Below are positions 8,976 through 17,701 of a stretch of DNA of 59,536 bases, one piece after another. Position 1 is the stretch's first letter. Each line of letters opens with the position of its first letter. A program made the position numbers and the translations under genes. Location: assembly GCA_017540815.1 (NCBI GenBank), contig JAFYAI010000040.1:1-59536 (forward strand). The letters run 5' to 3'. The stretch is from Spirochaetales bacterium (GTDB lineage Bacteria > Spirochaetota > GWE2-31-10 > MWDO01). The notes under the pieces were generated by a model. That model did no database searches, was not told where the DNA came from, and was given only the letters and a program-made list of their open reading frames with translations.

Positions 8976-8983
8976 AGGTCTTG

Positions 8984-9009
8984 AAAAAATCATCAGGTGA
9001 TGATTTTTT
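8984..9009 (+). terminator. Terminator downstream of the GIY-YIG gene
   Basis: AAAAAATCATC / GATGATTTTTT stem with a 4-nt loop, followed by T-rich sequence, separating the GIY-YIG gene from the operon promoter. Confidence 0.75.
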
Positions 9010-9019
9010 ATTTCATAAA

Positions 9020-9048
9020 TTGAAATTCTCCCATGAATGTGATATAAT
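9020..9048 (+). promoter_or_regulatory. Promoter of the six-gene defence operon
   Basis: TTGAAA (9020-9025), 17-bp spacer, TATAAT (9043-9048); predicted start ~9055, then AGGAAGG before ATG 9099. No other convincing promoter is visible up to 19430. Confidence 0.75.
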
Positions 9049-9098
9049 GTCCTTATTATTAACAACATCAAATATATATCTTAGGAAGGTGTTAGAAA

Positions 9099-12000
9099 AT
9101 GAGTTCTAAATTTCTGACAAATAGAGATAAAACAACCTCATTATCAGAGCGAGTAAAGGCATTAACAAAAAGCAGTACTTCGCTTGATTTTTTAGTGGGG
9201 TATTTCTTTTTTTCAGGATTCTGTGAAATATATCATGACATACAGGATAAACCTTTGCGTATTCTTATCGGAATGGATGCGGAAGTAGATCTGAATAATT
9301 GTATTGTTGAATATTCTGTAATAGATATAAATAAGAAGAGAGATGATTCTAAACAAACTGTTAGGAATAAGTATTTTGAGAAATTGAGAAAATGTATTAA
9401 TCAGGCTGATGTCTTCGATTCTGCTGAGTTTGAGAAATCTTATAGATTGTTTATGGATAAACTTGAAAACGGAACATTAGAGATTCGTAAGACAATAGAG
9501 CCTAATCATGCGAAGATGTATTTGTTTAATATTCCATCATCTGCAACAGCATCAGGTCTTGATGAGAGTAAATTGATTGTTGGATCAAGTAATTTCTCAA
9601 TACAGGGATTTGCTGCCCGCAATGAAATCAATGTGTATTTGCAGGATGAACATGATTTTACGGATGGCAAAAAAATTTTTGAGACTTTATGGTCTGAGGC
9701 TAAACCTCTTGTTAATAAAGAGAATAAGGAAGAATTGAAGAATGTATTAATACACACATGGTTAGAGACAGTCCCAACTCCGTATCAAATGTATATTCGG
9801 GTATTGTATGAATATTTTAAGATTAGCAGCGATTATATTAAAACGCCGAAAGAACTTACACATGACGGACAGAATCAATTTATGGATGTGTCTTATCAGT
9901 TGGATGCGATTCGTGACGGCGTTGCTAAGGTAAAAAAACATTCTGGATGTATTGTAGCAGATGTTGTCGGGTTGGGGAAATCCGTTATCGCTTCTGCTAT
10001 TGCGGCAAACTTAGATAAAAGGACAATAATTATTTCGCCGCCTCATTTGAAAACTCAGTGGGAAGAATATGCCGTTGATTTTGGATTAAGAGGACATAAG
10101 ATATATACATCGGGAAAACTTGAAGAAGCCGTAAATGAAAATAAGAATTGTACGGATCTTGTTATTATTATAGACGAGGCACATCGTTATCGTAATGAAA
10201 ATACGGAAGCATACGGCTATCTTCATCAATTATGTGCAGGTAATCAGGTAATTTTGCTTTCGGCAACTCCGTTTAATAATAAGCCAGAAGATATATTCTC
10301 AATGATAAAACTGTTTCAGATTCCTGCTCATTCGACAATACAGACGGTTAATAATCTCAGCAATCAGATGGCTGAGTTGGTAACTGAATATAAGAAACTC
10401 AAAAAAGAAAATCGCAGTCAGACAATGAGTGATGATGAATTTAAAAAAGGTGCTAATGATATTGCCGATAAGATTAGAGATATACTTAATCCTGTTGTTA
10501 TTCGTCGGACTCGCATTGATTTGGAAAATCTCAAAAAGTATCAGGATGATCTAAAGTCACAGGGAATACAATTCTCAGATGTGAAACCGCCTCAGTCTCA
10601 GACTTATGAATTGGGCGATTTGTCAGATTTATATATAGAGACTCTTGATAAACTGTCAGGAGCAATTGGGAAATCCACTCAGCGTTTTACAGGAGCAAGA
10701 TACAGTCCTCTTGCATATATAAAATCAGATGAGACTTTAAATAAAAAATATGCAAAATATTTCGATGATGTCGGCAACTTTATAACAGGTCAGAAAAATA
10801 TGGCTGATTTTATGAAACAGCTGCTTGTTCGCCGATTTGAGAGTTCAAAACAGAGTTTCGTTAAAACATTGGAAAATATTCATCATTCTATGGAACAGAT
10901 GAAAAAATGGTATGAAAATTTCAAAAAAATACCTATGGCGAAAAAATACAGGTTGCCTGATATAGAAGATTTGTTTTTTGATGAAAGTTATCTTACGGAA
11001 TCTTTGTTTGATCTTGATACAATGTTGGAAATGCAGTTTGATTCCAATAAGGTTTGGTTCATTGATGCTGATGATTTGAACAGTGCTTTTATAAAAGATT
11101 TGCAGTCTGATATTGATTTGGTTGAAGATTTTATATCAGAATGGAAAAAAACGAATGATGATCCTAAACTGAAATCTATTGTTGATAAGATTAAGCAGTC
11201 TGTTAAAAATGACCCTAAACGTAAAATTATAATTTTTACGGAGTTTTCTGATACTGCCGACTATCTTTATGAAGAATTATGTAAAGCGAATATTAGAGTA
11301 ATGTGTTATACATCTGATAAAGCTACTAAGCAAAACAGAGAGCTTCTTAGGGCAAACTTTGATGCCGGTTATCCGCAGGAAAAGCAGTTTAATGATTATG
11401 ATGTGCTTGTTGCAACTGATGCAATCTCAGAGGGGTATAGTCTGCATAGAGCAGGAACGATATATAATTATGACATTCCGTATAATCCGACGAGAGTTAT
11501 ACAGCGAGTAGGACGAATCAATCGAATTAACAAAAGAGTCTTTGATGAGCTATATATTTATAACTTCTTCCCAACTGCTACAGGAGAGGAAATCAGTCAT
11601 ACTGCGGAAATATCGACTTTTAAGATGAAACTTTTTCAGGCAATTTTAGGTGCTGATACAAAAATACTGACTGAGGATGAAACTCTCGACGGATATTTCG
11701 GTGCAAAGTTTACAGAAGCAGAGAATGATGAAAATACAATGTCTTGGGATGTTCCATTTAGGAATGAATTAAACAGAATTGAATCGGAAGAAAAAGAAAT
11801 CTTACAACATGCAAAAGATTTGCCACAGCGATGCCGCATTGCCAGACAGAATGAATATATCAAAGGGAATAAAAAAAATACTTTGCCGTCTTTGGACAGT
11901 TCATCACCTGATGATTTATTCGCTGATTTGTCGGATAAAGGAGTTCTTTTATTCTCTAAAAAAGGAGATGCATATCGTTTCTGCTGGTCAGGGCAGAATG

Positions 12001-12434
12001 CTCAAACATTTATAGTCAGTCCGACACAGGCATTAACGATGTTTAAGGCAGAAAAAGATGAACTACCTTTAAATGTCTCCGAGCGATTCTATGCGATGTA
12101 TGAGGATGCCAAAAGAGCAAGCGGCATTGCACGAAACAGTAAAGTTAAAAGTAAAACTGTTCAGGATGCTGTCGGTATCATTACATTTATAAAGAAAAAA
12201 ACAATTTCAGATGATGATAAGAATTATCTTGATAATGTCAGTACCGTGATAAGTCTTGATTCTTTACCGACATTTTATCTGAAAATATTGACTAAAATAA
12301 ACCCAAATGATTCGGATGTAATACAACAAATAAAAGCATTTTTGCCGGAAAACTATATTGAGACATTATTGGAAAAAGATGGGAAAGTCGGATCTGAACC
12401 GGAGACTATACTGCTGGCAGAGGAGATATTGTAG
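9099..12434 (+). CDS. PLD-domain SNF2/DEAD-type helicase (defence)
   Basis: 1111 residues. The N-terminal third is a phospholipase D-like nuclease domain with one clear HKD-type motif (HAKMYLF about residue 137 and KLIVGSSNFS about 158-167). A superfamily-2 helicase follows: Walker A VVGLGKSV (~289), DEAH box DEAHRYRN (~358), LLSATPFNN (~386), the C-terminal lobe IIIFTEFSD (~710) and QRVGRINR (~802). PLD-helicase proteins of this kind occur in restriction-like defence loci, where they translocate on and perhaps cut DNA. It is the first gene of an operon whose next start codon directly follows its stop codon. Strongly AT-rich codon use compared with thyX suggests acquisition by transfer. Confidence 0.9.
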   Translation: MSSKFLTNRDKTTSLSERVKALTKSSTSLDFLVGYFFFSGFCEIYHDIQDKPLRILIGMDAEVDLNNCIVEYSVIDINKKRDDSKQTVRNKYFEKLRKCINQADVFDSAEFEKSYRLFMDKLENGTLEIRKTIEPNHAKMYLFNIPSSATASGLDESKLIVGSSNFSIQGFAARNEINVYLQDEHDFTDGKKIFETLWSEAKPLVNKENKEELKNVLIHTWLETVPTPYQMYIRVLYEYFKISSDYIKTPKELTHDGQNQFMDVSYQLDAIRDGVAKVKKHSGCIVADVVGLGKSVIASAIAANLDKRTIIISPPHLKTQWEEYAVDFGLRGHKIYTSGKLEEAVNENKNCTDLVIIIDEAHRYRNENTEAYGYLHQLCAGNQVILLSATPFNNKPEDIFSMIKLFQIPAHSTIQTVNNLSNQMAELVTEYKKLKKENRSQTMSDDEFKKGANDIADKIRDILNPVVIRRTRIDLENLKKYQDDLKSQGIQFSDVKPPQSQTYELGDLSDLYIETLDKLSGAIGKSTQRFTGARYSPLAYIKSDETLNKKYAKYFDDVGNFITGQKNMADFMKQLLVRRFESSKQSFVKTLENIHHSMEQMKKWYENFKKIPMAKKYRLPDIEDLFFDESYLTESLFDLDTMLEMQFDSNKVWFIDADDLNSAFIKDLQSDIDLVEDFISEWKKTNDDPKLKSIVDKIKQSVKNDPKRKIIIFTEFSDTADYLYEELCKANIRVMCYTSDKATKQNRELLRANFDAGYPQEKQFNDYDVLVATDAISEGYSLHRAGTIYNYDIPYNPTRVIQRVGRINRINKRVFDELYIYNFFPTATGEEISHTAEISTFKMKLFQAILGADTKILTEDETLDGYFGAKFTEAENDENTMSWDVPFRNELNRIESEEKEILQHAKDLPQRCRIARQNEYIKGNKKNTLPSLDSSSPDDLFADLSDKGVLLFSKKGDAYRFCWSGQNAQTFIVSPTQALTMFKAEKDELPLNVSERFYAMYEDAKRASGIARNSKVKSKTVQDAVGIITFIKKKTISDDDKNYLDNVSTVISLDSLPTFYLKILTKINPNDSDVIQQIKAFLPENYIETLLEKDGKVGSEPETILLAEEIL

Positions 12435-12677
12435 ATGGAAGTAGAAAATGAAAGTGATCTGAAAAGTACAGTGAAAAGTACAGTGAAAATTATCAATCTT
12501 ATCAAAGAAAATCCGTATATTACACGGCAAGAAATGTCTGATAGTCTAAAAATGAGTATAGAAGGAATCGACAAAAATATAAAAAAGTTAAAATCGCAAA
12601 ATATAATCCGCCGTATTGGTGCAGATAAAGGCGGACAATGGGAAATTATTACAGATATAACATCAGGAGATGACTAA
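12435..12677 (+). CDS. Small winged helix-turn-helix protein within the defence operon
   Basis: 80 residues; ATG immediately after the helicase TAG. Residues ~20-75 form a winged HTH: ITRQEMSDSLKMSIEGIDKNIKKLK followed by the wing IIRRIGADKGGQWEII. The same module ends the AlbA_2 protein at 27014-28345 (VRRVGSDKGGHWEII). A 12-bp tandem repeat encodes the hinge KSTVKSTVK, matching the KSSQKSSQK hinge of that protein. It could be an operon repressor, a DNA-binding subunit of the helicase-methylase complex, or a retained fragment of an AlbA_2 regulator. Exact coupling on both sides argues that it is translated. Confidence 0.75.
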   Translation: MEVENESDLKSTVKSTVKIINLIKENPYITRQEMSDSLKMSIEGIDKNIKKLKSQNIIRRIGADKGGQWEIITDITSGDD

Positions 12678-15600
12678 GATGAAATATTTTGATTTGACAA
12701 AAGACTACAATCGTGATACATTCCTTGATTTTGTATATGACTTCTTGCCTGATGATTTTGAGCAGGATATAGATGAGCCGTATTATGATTATAAAAATAT
12801 AGAATCCGGTTACAAGCTTGGCTCATGCGAATCATTGTCTCTCAATGTATATGAGTTTAGAACATTAAGCAGTAAAGATCCGAGAGTTACTCTGACTCGT
12901 GAAGTAGTCGGGCTTATGAAAAAATATGAGTTTTGTCAGAATGCTCTTGTAGTATTTTATAATGAAGATTCCTTGCAGTGGAGACTCTCTCTTATAACAA
13001 CGGATTACACAGAAGAAAACGGCAAGATTAAGCCATTGTATTCCAATCCTAAAAGATTCTCATTTTTGTTGGGCGAAGGCTGCAAAACTCACACTCCTCA
13101 AAGTCTGCTCTTTGATAAAGGTGCGGTAAAGAGTATAGAGGATTTGATTGGGCGGTTTGACATTGAAGTTGTAACTAAAGAATTCTATATTAAACTATTC
13201 TCTTGGTATGAATGGGCGACAAATATGGTGAAATATCCGAAAGGGTGCGGCGGAAATGTAATCTTAGATAATAACTCCAATGAAGAAAATCTGATACGGC
13301 TTATTACAAGACTTATGTTTGTTTGGTTTGTTAAGCAAAAGGGGCTTATACCCAATTGGATATTCGATAAAAAAGAACTTACTGGTGTTTTGAGTGATTG
13401 TGATTTGTTGTCATCCGAGAAAAGCAATTATTATAATGCGATACTGCAAAATCTGTTCTTTGCGACTTTGAATAAAAAAATCACGGAGCGATCATTTACA
13501 AATGATAATAATCGTTCAGAACAATATGGAATAAAAACATTTTTCCGAGATGATAAGGATAATTCTTTCTATAAAATCGATCATGATAGTTTTGTAAAAA
13601 AATTTGAATCTGTACCGTATCTTAACGGAGGTTTGTTTGAATGTTTGGATAAAAGAGATGACGGACCTCAATATTATAATGACGGATTCAGCCGAGAAGA
13701 AAGCAGACGAGCATTCGTACCGAATATATTGTTTTGGAATGAAGATGAAAATCAACTGGGAATAATTAACTTGCTTAATCGATATAATTTTACGGTAGAA
13801 GAAAATACTCCGACAGATGTGCAGGTCGCTCTTGATCCAGAATTGTTAGGTAAAGTATTTGAAAATCTGCTCGGAACATATAATCCTGAAACAAAAGAAA
13901 GTGCCCGAAAAGACAGCGGATCATTTTACACACCGAGAGAAATCGTTAATTATATGGTAAATGAATCGATTATTGCTTATTTGCAGAATAAAGTCAAAAA
14001 CATCTTACCTGAAACTCTAAAACATTTTGTTGAGAATACTGAAAAAGATACGGATTTTGACAGTGACACATTATCTCAAATACGATCTGCAATAGATGAA
14101 ATTAAAATCATTGATCCTGCATGTGGATCCGGGGCATTCCCTATGGGAGCACTGAATAAACTTACTCAAATCAAAATGTCCATTGATAAATCCTGCCATC
14201 ATTTGGAGACAAAAGATGAAGATAAAACATTAATAATAAAAAAAGGACAATCAATATACTATCATCCGACAAAAGGCGACTGTATTAATATTAACATCAA
14301 AGCCGAATATTTGGGTAACAGTCAATTCAGATTGTATATTGACGGTAATGATAAAGGAATGTATGACAGTCAAAGACTTGCTCTAATTGTTAAATCAGAA
14401 ATTAATAAAAGAAATAAAGAAAAAGGGAAAACTACAATAGCTAATCTCTTTTCCCAAGGTAAAATTGAAGACGGCAAAACATTTAATACAATAAAATCAC
14501 AAAAAGATATTCATATTATTGCCGATGAACAAGGAAATATTATTTGGAAATATTCAGTCTATAATGTAGAAAATAAATATAGAAATTACCGCAACGAAAC
14601 GGATGCCTTACCTGATAACCTTGATGATGATTATGAATATTCCAAACATCTGTATAAAACCAAGAAATACATAATTGAACATTCCATATTCGGTGTAGAT
14701 ATTCAGCCTATTGCCGTTCAGATTGCAAAACTGAGATGTTTCCTCTCGCTAATCGTTGATGAAGAAGTCTGTGAAGATGAACCTAATCGAGGAGTTGAAA
14801 CTCTGCCAAATCTTGAAACAAAATTTGTTGCGGCGAATAGTCTTATAGCATCAGGCTTAGGAACTGACAGACAAGGCAGCCTGTTTGAAGATGATGAAAT
14901 CGATGTATTAAAAGAACAATTAAAAGATTTGCGTCAGCATGAATATCCTAATGTGAATACTGCCAAAGATAAAATGCTCCTGCGGGAAAAAGATAAAACT
15001 ATTCGTAAAAAACTAGGGGAATTGATTGCAAATGAATATGATAAATCCGGTCTGTCTGTTATTGAAAAACTTATTGCATGGGATCCCTACGATCAAACAG
15101 CAGGAGCAAGTCCATTCTTTGATGCCGAATGGATGTTTGGAATTAAGAATGGTTTTGATATTGTGATTGGCAACCCACCGTATGGAGCGAAAGTTTCAGA
15201 TGAAGACAAGAAGTATTATATAAAGAATTACGAAGTAGCCAAAACTATAGGTAAAGTTCAAAAAGGCTCGACAGATACTTTTGCAATTTTCATAAATCAA
15301 GGATTTAATTCGTTGAAAATTGGTGGGCAACTCGCATTTATTGTTCCTATGGCAGTTACTTCAAGTGATGCAATGACTTCATTACATAATATGCTTGAAA
15401 GTAATTGCAAAACGATAAAAATATCATCTTATTCAAATCGTCCGAAACAGATTTTTGATGCTGCATGTATTAGAACTTCTGTATTGTTTTTCAGAAAGAC
15501 GGCAACACCAAATATGAGTATTTTTACAACAAAACTGCAACGTCGTCGTTATACAGATTCAATTGGTACAATTATTGATGGATTGAAATATATAGACTCA

Positions 15601-16185
15601 AAAGAACTTAAACTTCCGGGGAGATATGCAAAAATAAGTGAATATATAGAAAAACATATTCTCACTAAACTTTTTGCAACTGGGATGAATATAGAGAGCT
15701 ATGCTAAAGAAAATGGCATCCCATTTTATTATCGCATGGCAGGAGGTAGATATTTTAATGTTATTGCGAATTATTCTACAACAAATTCAACTTCAGAAAA
15801 ACAATTTAATGTTACACCTGAATATCGGGATGTGATTTGTGCTACATTAAGTACAACTTTATTTTGGTTCTATCAGCAAGTGTATACTGATGGATTAAAC
15901 TTAAAAATACAAGATTTGAATTATTTTCCATTGCCTGATTTCTCAAAAATTGATGGAAAAGCAATTTCGACAATAAAGACGAGATACGAAGAGTATCTAT
16001 CTGACATAGAAAGAAATGTGATTCAACACAGTACTTATAAGGAATATAAACTTCGCAAATCAAAGAAATTGATTGATCAGATTGATGATTTGATTTGCCC
16101 TTTGTACGGATTAACTAAAGAGGAAACAGAGTTTATCAAAAATTACGAAATTGAGTTTCGTACAGAAGATGAGACAAAAGAGTAG
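12670..16185 (+). CDS. Eco57I-like N6-adenine DNA methyltransferase / type IIG-like protein
   Basis: 1171 residues; ATG 12670 overlaps the previous stop by 8 nt (a second ATG lies at 12679). The methylase core has the SAM motif DPACGSGAFPMGAL (~481) and the catalytic NPPY (~835) in the order usual for gamma-class adenine methylases. The N-terminal ~300 residues, with RLITRLMFVWFVKQKGLIP, resemble type IIG and PglX-like enzymes. The C-terminus, with FDAACIRTSVLFF and FPLPDFSKI, looks like a target-recognition region. It probably methylates adenine to mark self DNA; I see no certain nuclease motif in it. Together with the helicase it resembles helicase-methylase-ATPase and DISARM/BREX-like systems, an inference that needs profile searches. 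Confidence 0.88.
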   Translation: MTKMKYFDLTKDYNRDTFLDFVYDFLPDDFEQDIDEPYYDYKNIESGYKLGSCESLSLNVYEFRTLSSKDPRVTLTREVVGLMKKYEFCQNALVVFYNEDSLQWRLSLITTDYTEENGKIKPLYSNPKRFSFLLGEGCKTHTPQSLLFDKGAVKSIEDLIGRFDIEVVTKEFYIKLFSWYEWATNMVKYPKGCGGNVILDNNSNEENLIRLITRLMFVWFVKQKGLIPNWIFDKKELTGVLSDCDLLSSEKSNYYNAILQNLFFATLNKKITERSFTNDNNRSEQYGIKTFFRDDKDNSFYKIDHDSFVKKFESVPYLNGGLFECLDKRDDGPQYYNDGFSREESRRAFVPNILFWNEDENQLGIINLLNRYNFTVEENTPTDVQVALDPELLGKVFENLLGTYNPETKESARKDSGSFYTPREIVNYMVNESIIAYLQNKVKNILPETLKHFVENTEKDTDFDSDTLSQIRSAIDEIKIIDPACGSGAFPMGALNKLTQIKMSIDKSCHHLETKDEDKTLIIKKGQSIYYHPTKGDCININIKAEYLGNSQFRLYIDGNDKGMYDSQRLALIVKSEINKRNKEKGKTTIANLFSQGKIEDGKTFNTIKSQKDIHIIADEQGNIIWKYSVYNVENKYRNYRNETDALPDNLDDDYEYSKHLYKTKKYIIEHSIFGVDIQPIAVQIAKLRCFLSLIVDEEVCEDEPNRGVETLPNLETKFVAANSLIASGLGTDRQGSLFEDDEIDVLKEQLKDLRQHEYPNVNTAKDKMLLREKDKTIRKKLGELIANEYDKSGLSVIEKLIAWDPYDQTAGASPFFDAEWMFGIKNGFDIVIGNPPYGAKVSDEDKKYYIKNYEVAKTIGKVQKGSTDTFAIFINQGFNSLKIGGQLAFIVPMAVTSSDAMTSLHNMLESNCKTIKISSYSNRPKQIFDAACIRTSVLFFRKTATPNMSIFTTKLQRRRYTDSIGTIIDGLKYIDSKELKLPGRYAKISEYIEKHILTKLFATGMNIESYAKENGIPFYYRMAGGRYFNVIANYSTTNSTSEKQFNVTPEYRDVICATLSTTLFWFYQQVYTDGLNLKIQDLNYFPLPDFSKIDGKAISTIKTRYEEYLSDIERNVIQHSTYKEYKLRKSKKLIDQIDDLICPLYGLTKEETEFIKNYEIEFRTEDETKE

Positions 16186-16203
16186 AATGTGGAGATGTGA
16201 GAT

Positions 16204-17289
16204 ATGGCAGAATACAATCCGGGTATTGAAGCTCTTAGTGGCTATTATTATCAAATAAAACCATTTGTATCTTTTCTTGCAAACATTTCTGATGGACAGA
16301 ATGGCGGATATGAGTACTGTGATGACATTGCTATTTGTGATGATAAGGAATCGTCATGTAATATAAATCTAAATAGAAGGAAAAAGCTTTTTCAAGTCAA
16401 AAAAACAAATGTAGATGAAAATACTGCACGAAAAGTATTGTATAATTGGTTACTTGCTGAAGATGCCGATGAGTATAATTTGATTGTAGCCCCAAAATAT
16501 ATTTGTAAAGATGATGTAATAACAAAGACAGATATAAACGAATTGTACAAATCTCTTTGTAAGACAGATGGAATGTCTTTGCAAACGAAAGTTTATAACA
16601 AGTATAAGGAAAATAACAAGAAAGACATTTTTTCAGAAAAAGTAGAACATATTCGAAGTCATTATTTACTTATTCCAGATTATAATTGTGATGAGAAAAT
16701 ATTTGAAAACTTTAAAACACATTTTCATTATACATCTGATGACTTTTTATACCAGAAAAGAATAGCAAAATTTGTAGAAAAAATAAATACACTTGTTTTA
16801 GAGTCAGTACATAATAAAGAGCCTTATGTGATTTCTTTTACAGAATTGAATGCGATAATTGAAAATGTGTGTATGGATATAAGCGAAGATAATTATGAAA
16901 TAGATTATGACTTGTTTTGTGATTATCATCCAATTTCATTGAGTGATAAGAAAATTCAAAATTCAAGAGAATATATTCAATTGGAATATTGTAATTTGAG
17001 CAAGTCCATGATTCTGAATAGGCTAAAGGATAAATTATATTATTTAGATTTTCAGGCATATTGGTTGGAAAGAAATAAAACTACAAAAATTAATAGTATT
17101 GAAAATTCTGCCGTTTCAAATTACGAAGATACTCTTGTAGAGCTTGGAAATGATGATTCACCTGTAAATCGATATTCCACAACTATAAAAAAAGAAATTT
17201 CTAACACAAATAATAAAATGCAAAGTAACGGTGTGTATATTAGTCTTACACAAGAAACAGATAAGAGGATTAGTTGGAAAGATGAGTAA
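16204..17289 (+). CDS. DUF4297/Cap4-like nuclease, probable ABC-3C effector
   Basis: 361 residues, starting 18 bp after the methylase stop. The N-terminus IEALSGYYYQIKPFVSFL (8-25) has the GYxYQ signature of the DUF4297/Cap4 nuclease group. It continues with YCDDIAI (Asp40/41) and LFQVKK (Gln64-Lys66), which fit the D...QxK active site of a PD-(D/E)XK fold. The rest is unassigned and may be the dimerisation region found in ABC-three-component effectors. It is followed, with an 8-nt overlap, by the middle component and ATPase of such a system, which supports a role as the DNA-cutting effector. Very AT-rich. Family call is by eye from short motifs, so moderate certainty. Confidence 0.65.
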   Translation: MAEYNPGIEALSGYYYQIKPFVSFLANISDGQNGGYEYCDDIAICDDKESSCNINLNRRKKLFQVKKTNVDENTARKVLYNWLLAEDADEYNLIVAPKYICKDDVITKTDINELYKSLCKTDGMSLQTKVYNKYKENNKKDIFSEKVEHIRSHYLLIPDYNCDEKIFENFKTHFHYTSDDFLYQKRIAKFVEKINTLVLESVHNKEPYVISFTELNAIIENVCMDISEDNYEIDYDLFCDYHPISLSDKKIQNSREYIQLEYCNLSKSMILNRLKDKLYYLDFQAYWLERNKTTKINSIENSAVSNYEDTLVELGNDDSPVNRYSTTIKKEISNTNNKMQSNGVYISLTQETDKRISWKDE

Positions 17290-17701
17290 TATTGAGTTAA
17301 AAGCAAAATTATTAGCAACAGCAAAGTATCTTAGTATAATTGAAACAATATTGGCTACTGTTGGTACCGTTTCTATAATAAAAGTAATCGTTATTTCGTA
17401 TATTTATATGAATAACCATTTTGAAAAAGATATTTTTAGTTTAACGACAAAGAAAAATTTATTTGACAAATATTTAGCACTTTTAACTGCTCAAAAGGAA
17501 GATTTTCTGGTAAACATAGAAACTATTTTTGATGGTATTTTGATATTGACCGATTCACAAGTAATAAATATACAAGATGGAATTCTTGTAAATAATACAG
17601 GTGAGAAAAAATTTACTGATAAATTCTTAGATAAAATTTTGTCTGTTAGTAAGTCATATTCTGATTCTCAGATGCTTAGGGAGATTCTTAACTATGTGTA
17701 A
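17282..17701 (+). CDS. ABC-3C middle component-like protein
   Basis: 139 residues from ATG 17282, which overlaps the effector stop (ATGAGTAA) and replaces a longer frame lacking a ribosome site. The N-terminus has LLATAKYLSIIETILATVG followed by a hydrophobic helix and a YIYMNNHF segment, the arrangement of middle-component proteins that link effector and ATPase in ABC-three-component systems. No catalytic motif is seen. It overlaps the ATPase start by 8 nt (ATGTGTAA), so the three proteins are translationally coupled and probably made in fixed ratio. Assignment rests mainly on context plus a general sequence resemblance. Confidence 0.6.
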   Translation: MSNIELKAKLLATAKYLSIIETILATVGTVSIIKVIVISYIYMNNHFEKDIFSLTTKKNLFDKYLALLTAQKEDFLVNIETIFDGILILTDSQVINIQDGILVNNTGEKKFTDKFLDKILSVSKSYSDSQMLREILNYV

